Source: Erysipelotrichaceae bacterium
Lineage (GTDB): Bacteria; Bacillota_I; Bacilli_A; Erysipelotrichales; Erysipelotrichaceae
Assembly: GCA_024684175.1 (NCBI GenBank)
Contig: JAIKXJ010000067.1
Span: 1 to 49,784 of the forward strand
Reading direction: 5' to 3'
DNA: 49,784 bases
Of this stretch, positions 43,017 through 49,784 are shown in pieces. Each line of letters opens with the position of its first letter. Position 1 is the first letter of the stretch. The translations under genes were made by a program, and so were the position numbers. The notes beneath the pieces were generated by a model, which saw nothing but the letters and a program-made list of their open reading frames with translations, did not search any database and was not told the DNA's origin.

Positions 43017-43740
43017 ATTCCATGATGTCATCGATCAGATGAACGATCTCATCGATCAGGGCATCCAAGAAGATCTTTCCTTTTTCCGCCGTTGCCAGAG
43101 ACGGATCGCCGTAACTTCCCACTTTGATATATTCATCCCAGGACACCGGACGGTATTTCGCCGCTTCCGGCAGTTTCGGGAATTCCGCTTCCGCCTTATC
43201 CAGTTCGACGAGATCCGGACGCACCGCCAGCATCATCGATGTCTCCATCTCGCCGGCATGGACGCAGTTGCAGGGGATCTCCGCTTCCAGGTGTTTCAGC
43301 AATTCCTTCTTCGTGCTCTGCTGGAAGTACCAGACATTGCGCAGACCGTGACTGTTGACGAGTTCTCTGGCCACATCCTTCATCGCCTGCGCATTGCCGT
43401 TGTGCCCTGCCAGCAAAAGGATGTTTTTCGCTCCGAAGTTTTCCAGTGACAGGATGACTTCCTTGAAGACCGCCTTGAGCGTGTCGTTGCTCAAAGAGAT
43501 CGAACCGGGAAACTTCCTGGCACTCCAGACCTGACCGTAGTTGATGTTGGGCATGACGATCGCATCACAGCGCTTTGCCGCTTCCATCGCCAGGTAATGT
43601 CCCAGGACATTGTCCGTATCCAGAGCCATATGATAGCCGTGCTGTTCACAGGACCCGGCTGTCAGGATGACGCACTTTGCTTCCTTGATGCGTTCTTCAA
43701 ATTCGATGCGGGTCATATCTCCGACGTATAATTTTTTCAT
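43015..43740 (-). CDS. Creatininase family protein
   Basis: 241 residues. Family motifs: CVILTAGSCEQHGYHMALDTDN (metal His/Asp region with E-Q-H-G), MPNINYGQVWSAR, LLAGHNGNAQAM (GHNGN) and CVHAGEMETSMMLA (HAGEMETS). The fold covers creatinine amidohydrolase and formamide/lactam hydrolases; all metal ligands appear conserved. The natural substrate is not known. AGGAGAGG precedes ATG 43740, and its promoter has a strong TATAAT at 43767-43762. It is divergent from the ascorbate-type PTS operon. Confidence 0.92.
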   Translation of the reverse strand: MKKLYVGDMTRIEFEERIKEAKCVILTAGSCEQHGYHMALDTDNVLGHYLAMEAAKRCDAIVMPNINYGQVWSARKFPGSISLSNDTLKAVFKEVILSLENFGAKNILLLAGHNGNAQAMKDVARELVNSHGLRNVWYFQQSTKKELLKHLEAEIPCNCVHAGEMETSMMLAVRPDLVELDKAEAEFPKLPEAAKYRPVSWDEYIKVGSYGDPSLATAEKGKIFLDALIDEIVHLIDDIME

Positions 43741-43803
43741 AAAATCCTCTCCTATACCTCTATTATACGCAATTTATGAGAAAAGAAAGCGGTTTCTATC
43801 TTA

Positions 43804-43840
43804 AAAATTATCATATTTTCCACATTTTTATGATAATTTT
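43804..43840. promoter_or_regulatory. 12-bp inverted repeat, candidate operator
   Basis: AAAATTATCATA (43804-43815) and TATGATAATTTT (43829-43840), perfect arms with a 13-base spacer. It lies between the divergent creatininase and PTS promoters; a likely binding site for the linked DeoR regulator. Confidence 0.6.
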
Positions 43841-43852
43841 ATCGTAAAACCA

Positions 43853-43881
43853 TTGACAAGTATGAAAACGCATTCAATAAT
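43853..43881 (+). promoter_or_regulatory. Promoter and cre site of the ascorbate-type PTS operon
   Basis: TTGACA (43853-43858), a 17-base spacer and AATAAT (43876-43881). TGAAAACGCATTCA (43863-43876) within the spacer matches the cre consensus TGWAANCGNTNWCA at 13 of 14 positions. CcpA bound here would block RNA polymerase. Confidence 0.7.
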
Positions 43882-43909
43882 TAAGGTATATTCTTAGGGA
43901 GGAAAATAT

Positions 43910-45349
43910 ATGCAACAGTTTCTGTCAAGCATCTCATCGAACTTGCTGACACAGCCTGCCTACATCATCGGTCTTCTGGTCTTCGTAGGTATGCTGGCAC
44001 TCAAAAAGCCTGTCTATGAAGCATTGGCTTCCATGATCAAGGCTGTCGTAGGCTACTTCATTCTCAGTATCGGTTCCGGCGGATTCACATCCACGTTCCG
44101 TCCGATCGTCAATGCCTTAGCTTCCAAATTCAACATCACTGCCGCTTTGATCGACACCTACACGCAGCAGGCACAGATGAACGACCCGGCGACCGGTTTC
44201 TTCGCAAGCTATCCGGATGCCATGGGTTACATCATGATCTCGTTCGTCATCTCGATCGTCGTCAACTTCCTGCTCGTCGGTTTAGGCAAGTACACGAAGA
44301 TCCGTACGCTGTTCACGACCGGTCACATCATCCAGTCGTACTCACTGATCTGGTTCTGGATGATCATCATCCTCAGACCGGAAGCTTATACGGTCCTCAC
44401 AGCTGTCGTCTTAGGTATCTTCTGCGGTGTCTGGGCTTCCGTCGGTTCCAACTTCACCGTTGAAGCGACACAGAAACTCACCGGCGGCGCCAACTTCGCT
44501 GTCGGTCACCAGGAAATGTTAGGTATCCTGCTGACTTCCAAACTCGCTCCGAAGCTCGGCAAAGAAGAAGACAACTTCGAAAACCTGCAGATGCCGGGCT
44601 GGCTGTCCATCTTCTCCGATAACATCGTTTCCACTTCCTTACTGATGCTGATCTTCATGGGTATCGTCATGTTGATCATCGGTCCGGAGACCATGTCTCA
44701 GTTCGACAGCAGCTACAACGTCAACACGTGGTATGTCCTGTACATCTTCAAGACCTGCTTACACTTCGCAGTCTACATGAACGTCCTGCTCTCCGGTGTC
44801 AGACTCTTCGTCGGTGAACTGACCAAGGCCTTCAGAGGCTTCTCCGACAAGCTCTTAAAGGGTTCCATGCCGGCAGTCGACTGTGCCGTCACTTACAGCT
44901 TCGTTCCGGCTAACGTTCCGGTCTTAGGCTTCGCCTTAGGTTTCATCGGCGAACTGGTCGGTATCGCTCTGTTACTGGTCTTCAAGGCTCCGATCCTGCT
45001 GTTACCGGCTTTCATTCCTCTGTTCTTCGACAACGCCACGCTGGCTTGTTTCGCAAACAGATACGGCGGCAGAAGAGCTGCGGTCATCCTGCCTTTGATC
45101 AACGGTCTGTTCCAGGTCGCTGTTTCCGAACTGATGCTGCTGTTCTTCCAGAGCAACAACTTCAATCTCAATGCCTGGGGTGCCTTCTTCGATAACAACT
45201 CTCTGTTACCGGCCCTCTTGCTCGGTGTCAAAGCCATCGGACCTGTTCCTTGGATGCTGATCCTTTCCGTCATCCTGCTGGCTTGTGCACAGTTATACTA
45301 CCGTTCCAACAAGGAACATTACTGGGATCACGTCGAAGAAGAAGACTAG
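43910..45349 (+). CDS. PTS ascorbate-type EIIC (UlaA family)
   Basis: 479 residues, about ten membrane segments. N-terminal FLSSISSNLLTQPAYIIGLL and 'GLLVFVGMLALKKPVYEALA', then VGYFILSIGSGGFTSTFRPI match UlaA/SgaT permeases, as do the later TGGANFAVGHQEMLG and KLLKGSMPAVDCAVTY. Transports ascorbate or a related sugar acid together with the EIIB. The real substrate is not fixed by sequence: there is no ulaD/E/F neighbour. A strong ribosome-binding site (GGGAGGA) precedes the ATG. Confidence 0.93.
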   Translation: MQQFLSSISSNLLTQPAYIIGLLVFVGMLALKKPVYEALASMIKAVVGYFILSIGSGGFTSTFRPIVNALASKFNITAALIDTYTQQAQMNDPATGFFASYPDAMGYIMISFVISIVVNFLLVGLGKYTKIRTLFTTGHIIQSYSLIWFWMIIILRPEAYTVLTAVVLGIFCGVWASVGSNFTVEATQKLTGGANFAVGHQEMLGILLTSKLAPKLGKEEDNFENLQMPGWLSIFSDNIVSTSLLMLIFMGIVMLIIGPETMSQFDSSYNVNTWYVLYIFKTCLHFAVYMNVLLSGVRLFVGELTKAFRGFSDKLLKGSMPAVDCAVTYSFVPANVPVLGFALGFIGELVGIALLLVFKAPILLLPAFIPLFFDNATLACFANRYGGRRAAVILPLINGLFQVAVSELMLLFFQSNNFNLNAWGAFFDNNSLLPALLLGVKAIGPVPWMLILSVILLACAQLYYRSNKEHYWDHVEEED

Positions 45350-45380
45350 TCTCAGGACAAAAACATAGGAGGATATTATT

Positions 45381-45671
45381 ATGCTTAAAGTTTTAGTCGC
45401 CTGTGGCAATGGCATGGGCACAAGTATGCTGATCAAAAACAAAGCGGAAAAGACATTCAAGAAATTGGGTCTGGATGCGACGTTCGATCATTCCGGCCTC
45501 GATGAAGCTGCTGCTGCCGCTGCGCAGTATGACCTGGTCTTCACGCCGATGAATCTGGTAAAGCAGTTCTCTTTACCGAAAAGCAGTGCAACTAAGATCA
45601 TCGGCATGGTCAATGTCCTTTCCGAACAGGAAATGGTCGATAAACTCCGCGAAAACGGATTCATCGAGTAA
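45381..45671 (+). CDS. PTS ascorbate-type EIIB
   Basis: 96 residues. LKVLVACGNGMGTSMLIKNK holds the phosphocysteine C8 in the standard 'CGNGxGTS' P-loop. It forms the transporter with the UlaA-like EIIC 31 bases upstream; AGGAGG lies before the ATG. No EIIA gene is present, so phosphoryl transfer needs one elsewhere. Confidence 0.93.
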   Translation: MLKVLVACGNGMGTSMLIKNKAEKTFKKLGLDATFDHSGLDEAAAAAAQYDLVFTPMNLVKQFSLPKSSATKIIGMVNVLSEQEMVDKLRENGFIE

Positions 45672-45744
45672 ATAACAAACGGTACCCGGCTGAGTGTTTC
45701 CTTGTATTCCCCTTTCCGAAAGGTACCCCTGTTATTCTATATGC

Positions 45745-45790
45745 AAAAGAAAAGACAGTTCTGTTTATGATAAGAACTGTCTTTTCTTTA
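45745..45790 (+). terminator. Terminator of the PTS operon
   Basis: Perfect 16-bp stem AAAGAAAAGACAGTTC / GAACTGTCTTTTCTTT with a 12-base loop and flanking A/T. Confidence 0.88.
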
Positions 45791-45810
45791 TGAAAAAAAT
45801 ACCGTATAGA

Positions 45811-45839
45811 TTCAAATTTCCCGGTTTTCCGGATAAAAT
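45811..45839 (+). promoter_or_regulatory. Promoter of the DeoR regulator, start-proximal
   Basis: TTCAAA, a 17-base spacer and TAAAAT (45834-45839). Only 8 bases separate the -10 from the ATG at 45848, so the mRNA would be nearly leaderless. Confidence 0.5.
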
Positions 45840-45847
45840 ATAGATGA

Positions 45848-46633
45848 ATGAAAAGTTCAAAAGCCGAAGTTCAAAGCCGAAGAGACAAATTACTGGATTA
45901 CATCATCAGTAAGGAAAGCACATCGATCGAAGAGCTTGCCTTATTTTTTTCTGTCTCCTCGATCACCATCCGCCGTGACGTGGAAGAATTCCGCAACAAC
46001 GACCAGGTCGAACTCAGGAACGGCATCGTCACCATCAATCCACACTACAAAAGACTGCTGAAAGACAATCATCACGCTCTGGAAAGAAAAGCGATACAGA
46101 TGCGGGCAGCCAAACTCGTTGAAGAAGGCGACGTCATCTTCATCAACACCAGCTACACGGCCTTAGGCATCCTGGAATACATCGAAGACAAGTTCTGTAC
46201 CGTCGTGACCAACAACACCCACATCCTGGATCTGAGTCTGGGATCCAATATCGTGCCGATCCTGGCAGGCGGCGAGATCCGGCAGCCGCGAAGCTCCCTG
46301 AGCGGAGAATTCACGATCGAGACCCTCAGAAGAGTCCATGCGACCAAATGTTTCATCGGCGTTGACGGCATCAGCTTCGAAAGAGGATCGATCGTCGGCG
46401 GAGGCGGAGAACTGTCCTGTGCCGTCCACCATGAAGCGATCATCAACGGTGTCATGCTGAACTCCTGCATCGGCAAGAAATACGTCGTCGTGACCAGCGA
46501 ACGGCTCAACCGCTCCGACCGCTTCTCCTGCGGCAACCTGTCGATGGTCGATGCGATCATCACCGACCACCGGGCCGACAACTTCGTGATCACCGAACTC
46601 AAAAGCAGGGGCATCGAAGTCATCCTGGTCTGA
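45848..46633 (+). CDS. DeoR/GlpR family transcriptional regulator
   Basis: 261 residues. N-terminal HTH SRRDKLLDYIISKESTSIEE, LALFFSVSSITIRRDVEEFR, then the sugar-phosphate sensor domain: FINTSYTALGILEYIEDKF, TVVTNNTHIL, GGEIRQPRSSLSGEFTIETL, KCFIGVDGIS. Members repress sugar-use operons until a phosphosugar binds. It follows the PTS pair and likely regulates it. No ribosome-binding site is seen before the ATG, in agreement with a leaderless start. Confidence 0.93.
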   Translation: MKSSKAEVQSRRDKLLDYIISKESTSIEELALFFSVSSITIRRDVEEFRNNDQVELRNGIVTINPHYKRLLKDNHHALERKAIQMRAAKLVEEGDVIFINTSYTALGILEYIEDKFCTVVTNNTHILDLSLGSNIVPILAGGEIRQPRSSLSGEFTIETLRRVHATKCFIGVDGISFERGSIVGGGGELSCAVHHEAIINGVMLNSCIGKKYVVVTSERLNRSDRFSCGNLSMVDAIITDHRADNFVITELKSRGIEVILV

Positions 46634-46652
46634 TCCTGAAGGATATCATAGC

Positions 46653-46678
46653 CGCAGCCGTAAAGGCTGCGTTTTTTA
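46653..46678 (+). terminator. Terminator of the DeoR gene
   Basis: CGCAGCC-GTAAA-GGCTGCG followed by six T. Confidence 0.85.
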
Positions 46679-46715
46679 TCGGTATTTATAATAAAATCAT
46701 AGTTGAGGGATGATC

Positions 46716-47576
46716 ATGAAAAAAATAATTCTCATTTTACTGACGCTGATGATCTGCGGCTGCAGCAAAGAAAAAACTCTGGAAGAACAAGTCCTGGAGA
46801 CCAAAACAGCTCTCGACCGCAATGCCTGTCTGCTTCTTACGGACAAAGCTTTGGAAGAGACGCCGGACGATCCGGAACTCTATGTCCTGAAAGCGGGCTG
46901 CTACGGCATCGTCAGGGCAGAACAGGGGGTCGAACCGGTCAGCGACCGGGATCAGGCTTTTTCCTTGCTGCAGAAGGCACTGGAACTGGATCCGGAAAAT
47001 ACGAAACTGAAGGAAAAGATCGACGGCACCTGGGTCGAGGTCAGCAGCAGTCTTTCCGCTGTCGAAAGCGTCGATGACCTCACTTTTGATGAGAGAAAGA
47101 AAAAAGAAGACGATTTCCGGATCAGCGCCGACAATTTCTGGGTCGAAAAAGAACCGCCGATCGATCATCAGACGCCCTATTCCGAAAACAACGACGGTGA
47201 TATCGATATCGGAGACGGCAAAGAGATGTATTACTTCACCTATTTCCATGATGAGGAACATAAACGTCCCTACTGGACGACCCGGATGTACTGGGAAAAC
47301 GACCATCAGTATGTTGCAAGCTACTATATCTACCCGGTCTACGACCGCGACTATTATCCCTGCACCAGAAAAGACATCGTCACGACGGACTTCAAAAAAT
47401 ACTTCAGCTATGCCCCGCATGCGCTCCCGGACAAGCCTGACTTCGTTCAGGTCAACAGTATCAACGTCTACGAATACGACAAGAACGGCGACATCGTACG
47501 CTCCTATGCCTACGTATATGAAAACGGGAAGCTGACGTATCTTGATCACACCGTCGACTGCTCACCGTTTCAGTGA
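46716..47576 (+). CDS. Lipoprotein of unknown function
   Basis: 286 residues from ATG 46716. Signal MKKIILILLTLMICGCSKEK with lipobox ICG-C (lipidated Cys near position 16). A TPR-like helical part follows (TKTALDRNACLLLTDKALEE, DDPELYVLKAGCYGIVRAEQ) up to about residue 110, then a beta-rich domain with many aromatic residues (MYYFTYFHDEEHKRPYWTTR). It sits outside the membrane. GAGGGA precedes the ATG at 5 bases. No known family. Confidence 0.82.
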   Translation: MKKIILILLTLMICGCSKEKTLEEQVLETKTALDRNACLLLTDKALEETPDDPELYVLKAGCYGIVRAEQGVEPVSDRDQAFSLLQKALELDPENTKLKEKIDGTWVEVSSSLSAVESVDDLTFDERKKKEDDFRISADNFWVEKEPPIDHQTPYSENNDGDIDIGDGKEMYYFTYFHDEEHKRPYWTTRMYWENDHQYVASYYIYPVYDRDYYPCTRKDIVTTDFKKYFSYAPHALPDKPDFVQVNSINVYEYDKNGDIVRSYAYVYENGKLTYLDHTVDCSPFQ

Positions 47577-47605
47577 TCTTCGAAACAAAAGTCCATAAGA
47601 AAGAC

Positions 47606-47637
47606 AAGACCGCGGAATCCTTTCCGCGGTCTTTTAT
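47606..47637. terminator. Bidirectional terminator
   Basis: Perfect 12-bp stem AAGACCGCGGAA / TTCCGCGGTCTT with a TCCT loop. Confidence 0.9.
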
Positions 47638-48383
47638 TCTTCTTCCCGGTCGAACAGATGAGAATACATCACCTCGGCCTTATCGATGAACGCCTTGGTG
47701 ATCCGATAGTGTTCCGTATCCTTATACTCGACCTTTTCGATCCCCCGTTCACTGAATTCAAAGAGATCGGCACCCGGGTAGGACATCAGGATCGGCGAAT
47801 GCGTGCAGATGATGAACTGCGAATCTTCTTTCGTCAGATCATGGATGAGGACCAGCAGTTCCATGAGCCGGGACGGTGACAAAGCCGCTTCCGGTTCATC
47901 GAGCAGATACAGCCCATGTCCGGAAAAACGGTTTTTGACCAGAGCCAGAAAGCTCTCGCCGTGTGACTGTTCATGCAAAGACACGCCGCCGTAATAATCG
48001 ATCAGAGGAACTCTCCCGCCGGCATCGAGTTTGTTGACGGTGGTCGCAAAATTATAAAAACTTTCCGCCCGCAGAAAGAAACCGTCTTTGGGATAGGCAC
48101 TTCTTGAAATGACGATGTGTTCGTGCAGGTCGGAATGGGTGTCATCGGTCGAAAAAGAAGAGTTCTTCGTTCCGCCTTCCGGATTGAAACCCATGGCGAT
48201 GGCGACCGCCTCCATCAGAGTGGACTTGCCCGAACCGTTCTCCCCGACGAAAAAGCTGACTTGTTTTTCAAAGTTCAGCGGTTGTCCTTCCAGCTGCCGG
48301 ATCGCCGGGATCTTGGAAAGATAAGAGCCTTCGTCAAGCTTCTCATCGATCCTTACGCTTTTGACATACAGACCGTTCATCAT
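47634..48383 (-). CDS. AAA/ABC-type ATPase of the RecF/SMC-like group
   Basis: About 249 residues from ATG 48383 (a second ATG lies at 48380). Walker A FFVGENGSGKSTLMEAVAIA, signature-like SHGESFLALV, Walker B GLYLLDEPEAALSPSRLMEL and H-loop FIICTHSPILM. Stand-alone ABC-type ATPases of this kind are common in Bacillota; the partner is usually unknown. Its -10 (TATAAT, 48393-48388 on the minus strand) lies 4-7 bases from the ATG, with no ribosome-binding site, so a leaderless start is possible. Confidence 0.88.
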   Translation of the reverse strand: MMNGLYVKSVRIDEKLDEGSYLSKIPAIRQLEGQPLNFEKQVSFFVGENGSGKSTLMEAVAIAMGFNPEGGTKNSSFSTDDTHSDLHEHIVISRSAYPKDGFFLRAESFYNFATTVNKLDAGGRVPLIDYYGGVSLHEQSHGESFLALVKNRFSGHGLYLLDEPEAALSPSRLMELLVLIHDLTKEDSQFIICTHSPILMSYPGADLFEFSERGIEKVEYKDTEHYRITKAFIDKAEVMYSHLFDREEE

Positions 48384-48395
48384 CTTGATTATACA

Positions 48396-48422
48396 AAAGA
48401 AAAACACTCCCTCAGGAATGTT
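48396..48422 (-). terminator. Terminator of the Cof-HAD gene at 48422
   Basis: On the minus strand AACATTCC-TGAG-GGAGTGTT (one G-U pair) followed by TTTCTTTT. The next gene's -10 starts immediately after it. Confidence 0.82.
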
Positions 48423-49246
48423 TATAAGATATGTTGATAGACGAATCTGGCGAAGCCGTCTTCCGCTGCCGGATATTCGGAGATCATATCGGCAAGCGCC
48501 TTAGTGTCATCCGAACCGTTGCTCATGCATACGCCCAAGCCCGCGCCTTCGATCATCTCGTTGTCGTTGGTCGTATCGCCAAATGCCGCAACGTCTTTGA
48601 TGTCGATGTCGTGCGCCTCGCAATACTTCTGCAGCGCAAAGAACTTGTTGGCCTTGGCCGGAACGAATTCCATGCAGCCGGGCGATGTCCTCACCAGCTT
48701 TACATTGTTCCCGGTCGCTTCCAGGATCGGTCTAAAATGTTCCCGTATTTCAGGCATCCGCTCATCCCCGCAGTTGATCAGGATCTTGGATGTCTTTTTC
48801 GCATACATATCGGAAAGATCTTTGGCAACGGCAAAACTGCGGTGCTTGGTCTCCTTGATCTTCAGGAAACGGTCGCTCGCCTTGGAAAACAAGGTGATAC
48901 CGTCCACATAAATGTGGCAGTCAAGACCGAGCTTATCGACCTCTTCGACGATGAGCTTGATGTGTTCTCTTTCGATCTCGAAAAAGATCCGGTTCTCTTT
49001 CATCGTATCGTCATACAAGGACGCGCCGTTGAGACCGATATAGAAATCGAAAGGACGCTTCATCCCCCAATTTTCCGGATAAGTCTTCAGGTCCTCGTAC
49101 GCTCTGCCGGAAGCCAGACCGACTTTGACGCCGGCGGCCATCAGATCCTCGATCGCCTTCCGGTTCTCGTCGGATAAACTCTTCGTGTAATCACCGACCA
49201 GCGTTGCGTCGATATCACAGCTTGCTGCTTTGATCTGTCTTTTCAT
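48422..49246 (-). CDS. Cof-type HAD-superfamily phosphatase (divergent motif I)
   Basis: 274 residues. Motif I is SCDIDATL (D11, D13) with Ala in place of Gly; motif II region VGLASGRAY; cap region with CHIYVDGITLFS; motif IV FGDTTNDNEMI. It is the closest relative in the window of the HAD at 3312. Substrate unknown. The -10 TACAAT (49261-49256) is 9 bases from the ATG, hinting at a very short leader. Confidence 0.9.
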   Translation of the reverse strand: MKRQIKAASCDIDATLVGDYTKSLSDENRKAIEDLMAAGVKVGLASGRAYEDLKTYPENWGMKRPFDFYIGLNGASLYDDTMKENRIFFEIEREHIKLIVEEVDKLGLDCHIYVDGITLFSKASDRFLKIKETKHRSFAVAKDLSDMYAKKTSKILINCGDERMPEIREHFRPILEATGNNVKLVRTSPGCMEFVPAKANKFFALQKYCEAHDIDIKDVAAFGDTTNDNEMIEGAGLGVCMSNGSDDTKALADMISEYPAAEDGFARFVYQHIL

Positions 49247-49282
49247 ACCTGTGATATTGTATCACTTTTTCATGAAACGGAG

Positions 49283-49784
49283 TCAGTTTAACTCTTCCAG
49301 GATGAGATCGGCGATCTTCGCATTGTGAACGATATAAGAGCCATGCCCTTCCCCTTCCAGTATGCGCAGCTTTGCCCTGGGGATCGAAGCGGCGATCCTT
49401 CTGGTCTCTTCTTCACTGACCAGATCTTTTTCGCCGGCCAGGACGGTCGTTTCGGCCTTGATCTGGGAAAGATCCATGACGTCGATATCGGGTTCCCTGA
49501 TCATCATCTTCAGCTTGGGATCCCTGGAAAAAAGATACAGGAAGCGGATCAGAAAACGGCAGCGTTTGGTCAGTCCGGCAAACTTGAGATTGGCACCGGA
49601 AATGATGAGCTTTGTGATCCTTTCGCTTTTCATCGCCAGCAATAGACCGATGATCCCGCCGTCGGAAAAACCGTAAAAGATCACATCGTTCAGGTTCAAC
49701 ATCCGCATGAAGGCGATGAGGTCTTCCGCCATATCCTTGTAATGATATTCTTTGACCTTGTCCGACTTGCCGTGACCCCGGGAG
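49283..49784 (-). CDS. Alpha/beta hydrolase, 5' part missing at the window edge
   Basis: The frame is open to the right edge, so the start lies outside. The visible product begins SRGHGKSDKVKEYHYKDMAE, in which SRGHGKSD is the typical loop before the nucleophile elbow of alpha/beta hydrolases. It continues with VIFYGFSDGGIIGLLLAMK (GxSxG, here GFSDGG; nucleophile Ser), TTVLAGEKDLVSEEETRR (acid Asp) and LEGEGHGSYIVHN (His). A complete catalytic triad is visible. Activity as esterase or lactonase is possible; substrate unknown. About 167 codons are in the window. Confidence 0.88.
   Translation of the reverse strand, partial: SRGHGKSDKVKEYHYKDMAEDLIAFMRMLNLNDVIFYGFSDGGIIGLLLAMKSERITKLIISGANLKFAGLTKRCRFLIRFLYLFSRDPKLKMMIREPDIDVMDLSQIKAETTVLAGEKDLVSEEETRRIAASIPRAKLRILEGEGHGSYIVHNAKIADLILEELN

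Noticed and set aside
45672..45744. Repeated GGTACC sites as an operator or hairpin
   Set aside because: Arms are short and unevenly spaced; no convincing pairing beyond the self-complementary GGTACC.

Overview
This window looks like chromosomal DNA of a low-to-mid GC Bacillota (Firmicutes), plausibly an Erysipelotrichia-type gut commensal. The grounds are Shine-Dalgarno starts of the GGAGG type, PTS transporters without their own EIIA, CcpA-like cre sites, many Cof-type HAD phosphatases, a PepV/Sapep dipeptidase, DegV, YitT, CPBP and UlaA-type proteins, and an IS200 element. Base composition is near 50% GC over most of the window and clearly more AT-rich in the first 280 bases. The placement is inference from gene content; no rRNA or tRNA gene is present to test it. 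About 53 protein genes are supported, and there is no gap above about 210 bases without a gene.

Layout. 1-278: 5' part of a MobC-like ribbon-helix-helix mobilization gene running off the left edge. 489-9927: housekeeping and salvage genes (zinc-ribbon membrane protein, adenine deaminase, HAD phosphatases, dipeptidase, YitT, metallophosphoesterase, MFS, VOC protein). 9983-15242: a minus-strand esterase and secreted-protein pair, a CPBP protease, and a compact minus-strand run of small genes including a ComB-like phosphatase and a YhhN lysoplasmalogenase. 15272-21267: carbohydrate locus with GPH transporter, GH31 glycosidase, type-B carboxylesterase and a Gfo/Idh/MocA oxidoreductase. 21298-25285: a PIN/NYN-like protein with an 11-residue tandem repeat, a cytoplasmic 5'-nucleotidase and a CCA-adding enzyme. 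About 25325-26040: an IS200-type element. 26090-30144: a HAD-GNAT fusion, small zinc-ribbon genes, a HAD phosphatase and a DEDDh exonuclease. 30169-33354: macro-domain/HTH-like protein, vWA protein and ADP-ribosylglycohydrolase, preceded by a polyprenol/phytol-kinase-like membrane protein. 33410-36503: TetR regulator and a short UvrA paralogue. 36620-41583: DegV, then GH1 phospho-beta-glucosidase, beta-glucoside PTS EIIBC and a divergent AraC regulator. 41587-42968: stand-alone HIRAN protein divergent from a WYL regulator. 43015-46633: creatininase-family protein divergent from an ascorbate-type PTS EIIC/EIIB pair, followed by a DeoR regulator. 46716-49784: lipoprotein, AAA ATPase, Cof HAD and a truncated alpha/beta hydrolase.

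How they work together. Two PTS loci each carry an A-containing variant of the cre box over the promoter, so both are probably under catabolite control, with local regulators (AraC, DeoR) giving substrate specificity. The GPH/GH31/esterase set looks like uptake and trimming of an esterified alpha-glycoside. The macro/vWA/ADP-ribosylglycohydrolase trio is the best candidate for an uncharacterised system: one protein that could bind ADP-ribose, one metal-site adaptor and one enzyme predicted to remove ADP-ribose, with an unusual nested inverted repeat controlling the start of the vWA gene. Several genes have a -10 box so close to the start codon that they may be made from leaderless mRNAs.
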